DNA from: an uncultured Spirochaetales bacterium
Lineage (GTDB): Bacteria > Spirochaetota > Spirochaetia > Sphaerochaetales > Sphaerochaetaceae
NCBI GenBank assembly: GCA_949295675.1
Contig: CASFMA010000007.1
Location: 1-37,509 of the forward strand
DNA length: 37,509 nucleotides
Direction: 5' to 3'
The position numbers were made by a program, and so were the translations under genes. Positions 33,929 through 37,509 of this stretch are shown here, piece after piece; the first letter of the stretch is position 1, and each line of letters starts with the position of its first letter. The notes beneath the pieces were generated by a model. It ran no database searches and was not told where the DNA came from. It saw nothing but the letters and a program-made list of their open reading frames with translations.

Positions 33929-34483
33929 ATGAAGAGAATACTGCTGTTTCTTATACTGACCGTACTGCCGCTGGCCCTCTATGCACAGACTTCACTGGAG
34001 GTTTCCGTCAGCCCTGCGTTTAACATCGCCTCGTTCATAACTGGCAAGGATAGCTCGATATCCGTAGATACATCGGAAGATATCGCGAAAGGCTTTGCTG
34101 TCTCAGCTTCCATACTCCACGAAATCTATCCATGGCTCTCTGCCGGAGGAACGGCATATGCTGATACAAGAAGCCTTATCGGCAAGGACGGAGCGTTCAT
34201 AACGATACCGTTCATGGCAGCGCTGCGTTTCTCATACCCAGGGGAAGGCATAGAGATACCGCTGACGATAATGGCTGGAGGACATGCCCAGATAGCAGGG
34301 CAATACGTCAAGATGGGAGCATCATTCGCCATCTCTCTAGGCCTTGCAGTCAAGCTCACGGAGAACTTCTTTTTGGATATCTCGACATGGTTTACGCTCT
34401 TGATGCAGTTCAGCGATGATGGAAGGACTGCTTATCAGATAGCAGCACGCCCAATAGCGCTAGGCGTGAAGGCTGTATTCTAG
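33929..34483 (+). CDS. Small outer-membrane beta-barrel-like protein
   Basis: The 184-residue protein has a signal peptide MKRILLFLILTVLPLALYA, then alternating amphipathic strands (SLEVSVSPAFNIASF, GFAVSASILHEIYPWLSAGGTAYAD, FAISLGLAVKL) and ends in Phe (GVKAVF), the usual last residue of outer-membrane barrels. The family is not recognised. ATG 33926 is an in-frame alternative one codon earlier. No Shine-Dalgarno sequence is seen. The LRR lipoprotein gene follows after nine bases and has a good AGGAGG, so the pair is an operon. Confidence 0.75.
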   Translation: MKRILLFLILTVLPLALYAQTSLEVSVSPAFNIASFITGKDSSISVDTSEDIAKGFAVSASILHEIYPWLSAGGTAYADTRSLIGKDGAFITIPFMAALRFSYPGEGIEIPLTIMAGGHAQIAGQYVKMGASFAISLGLAVKLTENFFLDISTWFTLLMQFSDDGRTAYQIAARPIALGVKAVF

Positions 34484-34492
34484 GAGGCGGGA

Positions 34493-35605
34493 ATGAAAAC
34501 GAACATAGCAATCATCATTATGGCGATCATTCTCTCGTCCTGCACTCCGCTTACCTATATCGACGGCACGATGCTTGATGATTTCACCTCCACACCTGAA
34601 CCGGAAGCAAAGGTGGAGAAGATCGAAGTTGACGGGGATGACTGGGAGCTTCACTACAGCATAGACGGGTACCGCATAGACAACGTTGAGATCATCGGTG
34701 TCATTACAGGTGGAGACAGGATCAATATCACGGACAAGGTCACATTCGTAGCATCGGACAATGAAAGCGTGACTATATCATACGGAGGCTGTACAGCAGA
34801 GCTTCCTATAAAGAGCGGCAAAAGCATCGAGATATACATAGATCCCGGCACGATATACTACAACTTCTACATGCCTGATGAGTTTCCGGAAGATGATGAT
34901 GTCTTCGTTGGATGGGAATCGGAAACAGGAGAAGTACAGCACTTCCCTATCGTCAACTACAGCAAGGAAGACTGCCTTGTAATCCATCCGCTATACAGGA
35001 AGACAAGCGAAGTATTCACATTGAATGGCACGGAAATCACAGGAACAACAGACACTCTCTATGAGTTCTATGGCATACCTTCTTCGATAACCGCGATAGA
35101 AAAGAGCGCATTCGCACGCAACAAGACAGTGAAGGCTATTGCATTCGAGAAGGATTCATCCATAACAGAGATAAGGAGCGACACATTCTATTTCTCAGGT
35201 CTGGAATACATAGAGATACCATCATCCGTAACAGCTATCAGGGAAAGGGCTTTCGACGGAGCTTCAAATCTCAAGGAAGTCATATTTGAAGAGAACTCGA
35301 AGCTTGAATCCATCGGCTCGGATGCCTTCTCTGTCCTTACTATGACAGAGTTCACTATCCCGAAGAGTGTAAAGACAATCGGCAGAAGCGCTTTCGGAAT
35401 GGATGTGTATCTGGAAAAGGTCACCTTCGAGAAAGGGACCATGATTGAAAGCATAGACCAGTATGCGTTCGACAATGACTTCTCACTCAAAACGATAGAG
35501 TTCATCGATCCAGCTGCAGATAAGATTCCTGATAACGTAGAGACAAGCTGGGGAGCGCCGATGAGTCCACAGATCATATGGGATGGTGAGACTATAGCCA
35601 GATAG
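34493..35605 (+). CDS. Lipoprotein with BspA-like leucine-rich repeats
   Basis: This 370-residue protein has lipobox ILSSC (Cys17) after a short hydrophobic signal. Residues from about 190 to 350 form LRR_5-type repeats: IPSSITAIEKSAFARNKTV, SGLEYIEIPSSVTAIRERAF, TMTEFTIPKSVKTIGRSAF and YLEKVTFEKGTMIESIDQYAF. The first half is of unknown fold. BspA-like proteins are surface adhesins in oral and gut spirochaetes and Bacteroidetes; adhesion here is inference. AGGAGG precedes the ATG. The end overlaps the opposite-strand Pro-rich lipoprotein gene by 14 bases. Confidence 0.85.
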   Translation: MKTNIAIIIMAIILSSCTPLTYIDGTMLDDFTSTPEPEAKVEKIEVDGDDWELHYSIDGYRIDNVEIIGVITGGDRINITDKVTFVASDNESVTISYGGCTAELPIKSGKSIEIYIDPGTIYYNFYMPDEFPEDDDVFVGWESETGEVQHFPIVNYSKEDCLVIHPLYRKTSEVFTLNGTEITGTTDTLYEFYGIPSSITAIEKSAFARNKTVKAIAFEKDSSITEIRSDTFYFSGLEYIEIPSSVTAIRERAFDGASNLKEVIFEENSKLESIGSDAFSVLTMTEFTIPKSVKTIGRSAFGMDVYLEKVTFEKGTMIESIDQYAFDNDFSLKTIEFIDPAADKIPDNVETSWGAPMSPQIIWDGETIAR

Positions 35606-35840
35606 GCGGATGTGGCCTATGCACAGGTGGTCTGTAAGGAGGTCGCGGCGGTGGAGGCGGCAGTGGTCTCGGATAGTGATATCGTGGAGGATCTAGCGTC
35701 AGATCTATGATATCTGAATAGAGATCCAGCACATCAGCTGTCGTATCAAGCACGTAGGAAGCCTCATACAGATCGCCTGTAGTGCATGATGCACCGACCA
35801 GAGCTGTGATAATCACAATCAGGATAAGCTTTGCTCTCAT
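35592..35840 (-). CDS. Small lipoprotein with Pro/Arg/His-rich tail
   Basis: The 82-residue product starts MRAKLILIVIITALVGASC, a clear lipoprotein signal with lipobox VGASC. A short acidic helix follows (YEASYVLDTTADVLDLYSDIIDLT). The last 30 or so residues are dominated by Pro, Arg and His (PRPLPPPPPRPPYRPP). The ATG at 35840 is preferred over 35858 because it gives a standard signal peptide and TATAAT on the minus strand ends six bases before it. The tail may span or bind peptidoglycan or metal; this is not established. It is divergent from the ATPase gene. Confidence 0.7.
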   Translation of the reverse strand: MRAKLILIVIITALVGASCTTGDLYEASYVLDTTADVLDLYSDIIDLTLDPPRYHYPRPLPPPPPRPPYRPPVHRPHPPIWL

Positions 35841-35846
35841 GTGATC

Positions 35847-35852
35847 ATTATA
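35847..35852 (-). promoter_or_regulatory. -10 of the Pro-rich lipoprotein gene (leaderless)
   Basis: Perfect TATAAT on the minus strand, six bases before ATG 35840, with no Shine-Dalgarno sequence between. Confidence 0.5.
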
Positions 35853-35885
35853 CTTCATCAGTTTCCTTGCGGCATAGTTTCAAAA

Positions 35886-35934
35886 AATGTTAAATCCAAT
35901 TTTATTAAAATAGTTTTTAACATTCCTATTTTAA
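35886..35934. promoter_or_regulatory. Interleaved inverted repeats upstream of the ATPase gene
   Basis: AATGTTAAA (35886-35894) pairs with TTTAACATT (35916-35924), and TTAAAATAG (35905-35913) with CTATTTTAA (35926-35934); both are exact 9-base arms. TTTAACA occurs three times (once inverted). The block is strikingly AT-rich and lies between the two divergent promoters, upstream of the predicted starts, so it acts as DNA, probably as operator sites. Confidence 0.55.
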
Positions 35935-35942
35935 CAAAATCA

Positions 35943-35951
35943 TGCTACTAT
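35943..35951 (+). promoter_or_regulatory. Extended -10 of the ATPase gene (leaderless)
   Basis: TG-C-TACTAT (35943-35951) ends six bases before ATG 35958. No Shine-Dalgarno sequence is present. Confidence 0.45.
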
Positions 35952-35957
35952 CATTAT

Positions 35958-37343
35958 ATGTTCAGGAACAGGGAAAAAGAGATAAAGAGCATTGAGAATG
36001 TAATCGCTAAAGCTAGCAATAAGGCTAAGGCTATCCTCATATACGGCAGAAGACGGGTTGGCAAGTCCTCTCTGCTTGATGAGATAAAAAGAAGATGCAG
36101 CAAGACATTCATATACTTCACTGCGACAAAATCGAGATTTGAGATCATCTCATCACGCTTCGCTGCAGCGGTTGCAGAAGAAACTGGGGAAGATTTCTAT
36201 CGTCACATCAATGACATGCACGCCCTGCTGATGGCACTGCGCTCAACTGGTAAGGACTATGTCATAGCAATAGACGAATACCAGTACATGAAGGAAGCAT
36301 ATAAGGATGGAAACCTTGATTCCATCTTCCAGGCGGAGATGGAACATCTCACGGGCTCTTTCACATTCATCTTCTCTGGTTCCTATATCTCAGAAATGAA
36401 GAAGATGAACGATGTATCCGAGCCTCTCTATGGACGCTTCCAGCTCTCGATAAATCTGAAGCCATTCGATTACCTCGATTCATCTGCATTCTATGAAACG
36501 CTCTCCCCATATGAGAAGATAGGATTCTATGCTGTCTTCGGAGGATATCCCTTTGCCCTTGATTACATCGAACCGGAAAAAGGACTGAGATGGAATATCG
36601 AGAATATCCTTCTTGATACAAAAGGATATGTCTATACATCACTCAGATACGCCCTTTTGAAGGAAATATTCAAGATAGAGACTGCTGAGTCGATACTCCT
36701 TGTCCTTGGCAACGGCAAAGCCCGCAACTCAGAGATTGCATCCTCTACATCTTCATCAGCGGCAAGCGTATCGATTGAAATCAGAAAGCTGATGGAAATG
36801 GAGATTGTATCAAGCACATTCCCGATAAACAGGCATAAGGATGAGAAGAAGACATTCTACGAGATTTCAGACAATCTTCTAAGGTTCTTCTATGCTTATA
36901 TCCTGCCAAACGAGAATGAGATTGAACTTCGTGGACCTTCTACTTTCTATAAGAGATTCATAGAGCCATCCCTTCCAGATTTCATTGCACGTAGGTTCGA
37001 GCATATAATTCCGGAATATCTGAGGAGGCTGATAAGGCTTGGCAAAGCTGATGATATCCTTGATATCGGAACATATTGGTATGACCTACCCAAGGAAAAG
37101 AAGAATGGTGAATTCGATTGCGCTATCAAAAAGGACAGCGGCTATACCATAATCGAATGCAAATACCTGAAAGACAAGATGCCAGAAAGCCTTGCCAGGT
37201 CAGAGGCTAAGAAGATTGAGATGATCGAGAATCTGAATGTTAATGAAATTGGATTTGCCTGCCCTAACGGATTTGAATTCAAAAAAGGCAGATTCCTCCT
37301 CATTGATGGCGAGGATCTATACAGTATTCCCCGAATAATATGA
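35958..37343 (+). CDS. Archaeal-type AAA+ ATPase with C-terminal PD-(D/E)XK nuclease domain (DUF234 type)
   Basis: The 461-residue protein has N-terminal MFRNREKEIKSIE, Walker A GRRRVGKSS (30-38), Walker B YVIAIDEYQYM (101-111) and a sensor-like FIFSGSYISEM. A winged-helix region follows, then a C-terminal DUF234 domain with Asp387 and Glu400-x-Lys402 in FDCAI and IIECKYL, the spacing of a PD-(D/E)XK nuclease site. These ATPase-nuclease fusions are common in archaea, Thermotoga and gut spirochaetes and Bacteroidetes, often in many copies; their role is unknown. The longer frame from 35841 covers an AT-rich non-coding region and is rejected. The gene and its upstream look more AT-rich than the surroundings, which hints at transfer. 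Confidence 0.9.
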   Translation: MFRNREKEIKSIENVIAKASNKAKAILIYGRRRVGKSSLLDEIKRRCSKTFIYFTATKSRFEIISSRFAAAVAEETGEDFYRHINDMHALLMALRSTGKDYVIAIDEYQYMKEAYKDGNLDSIFQAEMEHLTGSFTFIFSGSYISEMKKMNDVSEPLYGRFQLSINLKPFDYLDSSAFYETLSPYEKIGFYAVFGGYPFALDYIEPEKGLRWNIENILLDTKGYVYTSLRYALLKEIFKIETAESILLVLGNGKARNSEIASSTSSSAASVSIEIRKLMEMEIVSSTFPINRHKDEKKTFYEISDNLLRFFYAYILPNENEIELRGPSTFYKRFIEPSLPDFIARRFEHIIPEYLRRLIRLGKADDILDIGTYWYDLPKEKKNGEFDCAIKKDSGYTIIECKYLKDKMPESLARSEAKKIEMIENLNVNEIGFACPNGFEFKKGRFLLIDGEDLYSIPRII

Positions 37344-37414
37344 AGGGCCTCATCCGCACAAGCTAGCCCAAAGGCTCGAAAGCTGCATTGCCAGATCAAA
37401 AACACATTGAATAA

Positions 37415-37474
37415 GGGCTCAACCTTCCAGCTGAGCCCAAAAGCATAAAATATTTCGGAAGAGACATTCTCTTC
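37415..37474. terminator. Two hairpins near the right edge
   Basis: GGGCTCA/TGAGCCC (37415-37438, 10-base loop) and GAAGAGA/TCTCTTC (37458-37474, 3-base loop). They may end the ATPase transcript or a minus-strand gene entering from the right: one minus frame reads GGEMATQMK then stop, from 37508 to about 37479, which could be the tail of a truncated gene. The 166 bases after 37343 hold nothing else I can support. Confidence 0.4.
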
Positions 37475-37509
37475 TTACCTATTTCATCTGGGTGGCCATC
37501 TCCCCACCC

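Noticed and set aside
35841..35957. N-terminal extension of the ATPase
   Set aside because: The stretch is AT-rich, full of inverted repeats and promoter-like; the family begins at MFRNREKEI.
1..37509. CRISPR arrays, insertion sequences, prophage genes or attachment sites
   Set aside because: I found no spaced direct repeats, transposase, integrase or structural phage genes.

Overview
The window is a gene-dense bacterial chromosome segment (moderate G+C, many ATA/ATC isoleucine codons). It encodes about 38 proteins and one tRNA. Genes overlap or abut, and no stretch over about 300 bases lacks a gene. The mix fits an anaerobic, probably gut-associated spirochaete of the Sphaerochaeta/Treponema kind: [FeFe]-hydrogenase maturases, a split ferredoxin-type glutamate synthase, several lipoproteins and signal-peptide proteins, a small outer-membrane barrel with a C-terminal Phe, and sugar ABC transport without its own ATPase. 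That assignment is inference from gene content, not from a marker phylogeny. I see no phage, insertion sequence, CRISPR array or replication origin.

Layout. 1-2.7 kb: the end of an ABC-F ATPase, Maf, a GNAT acetyltransferase and a SmtB-type zinc-sensing ArsR repressor. 2.8-8.8 kb: a beta-hydroxyacid dehydrogenase, citrate synthase and a HAD phosphatase, facing isocitrate dehydrogenase and aconitase; together the last three TCA enzymes make 2-oxoglutarate, and the dehydrogenase carries NAD-type specificity residues. 8.9-11.2 kb: a YuiD-type protein, an NSUN-like RNA methyltransferase and a DUF362 ferredoxin. 11.2-16.2 kb (minus): aroB and guaD behind a guanine-class riboswitch, then topA and a secreted protein. 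17.2-21.4 kb: a lipoprotein and a three-gene glutamate synthase operon whose leader carries a terminator and an alternative hexaloop hairpin. 21.5-22.4 kb: rpsD and tRNA-Arg(CCU). 22.5-28.1 kb: a LacI regulator, then a sugar ABC operon ending in two tandem 2H-phosphoesterase paralogues. 28.1-32.9 kb (minus): a DUF4867-like protein, hydF, hydG, hydE and a TM1266-type regulator. 32.9-37.3 kb: envelope proteins, an LRR lipoprotein, a Pro-rich lipoprotein and an ATPase-nuclease fusion.

How the parts work together. Citrate synthase, aconitase and NAD-type isocitrate dehydrogenase supply 2-oxoglutarate, and the split glutamate synthase can turn it into glutamate with glutamine and reduced ferredoxin; hydrogen metabolism (hydEFG) is another ferredoxin-linked process. 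Three RNA-level control elements can be argued from the sequence: the guanine aptamer before guaD, the attenuator before glutamate synthase, and a hairpin between the Shine-Dalgarno sequence and the start of citrate synthase. Eight first or single genes have no Shine-Dalgarno sequence but have a -10-like hexamer 6-7 bases before the ATG, suggesting widespread leaderless transcription. The most unusual gene set is the LacI/ABC/tandem 2H-phosphoesterase locus, which suggests uptake and intracellular opening of a cyclic-phosphate or otherwise phosphodiester-containing compound; that function is a hypothesis.
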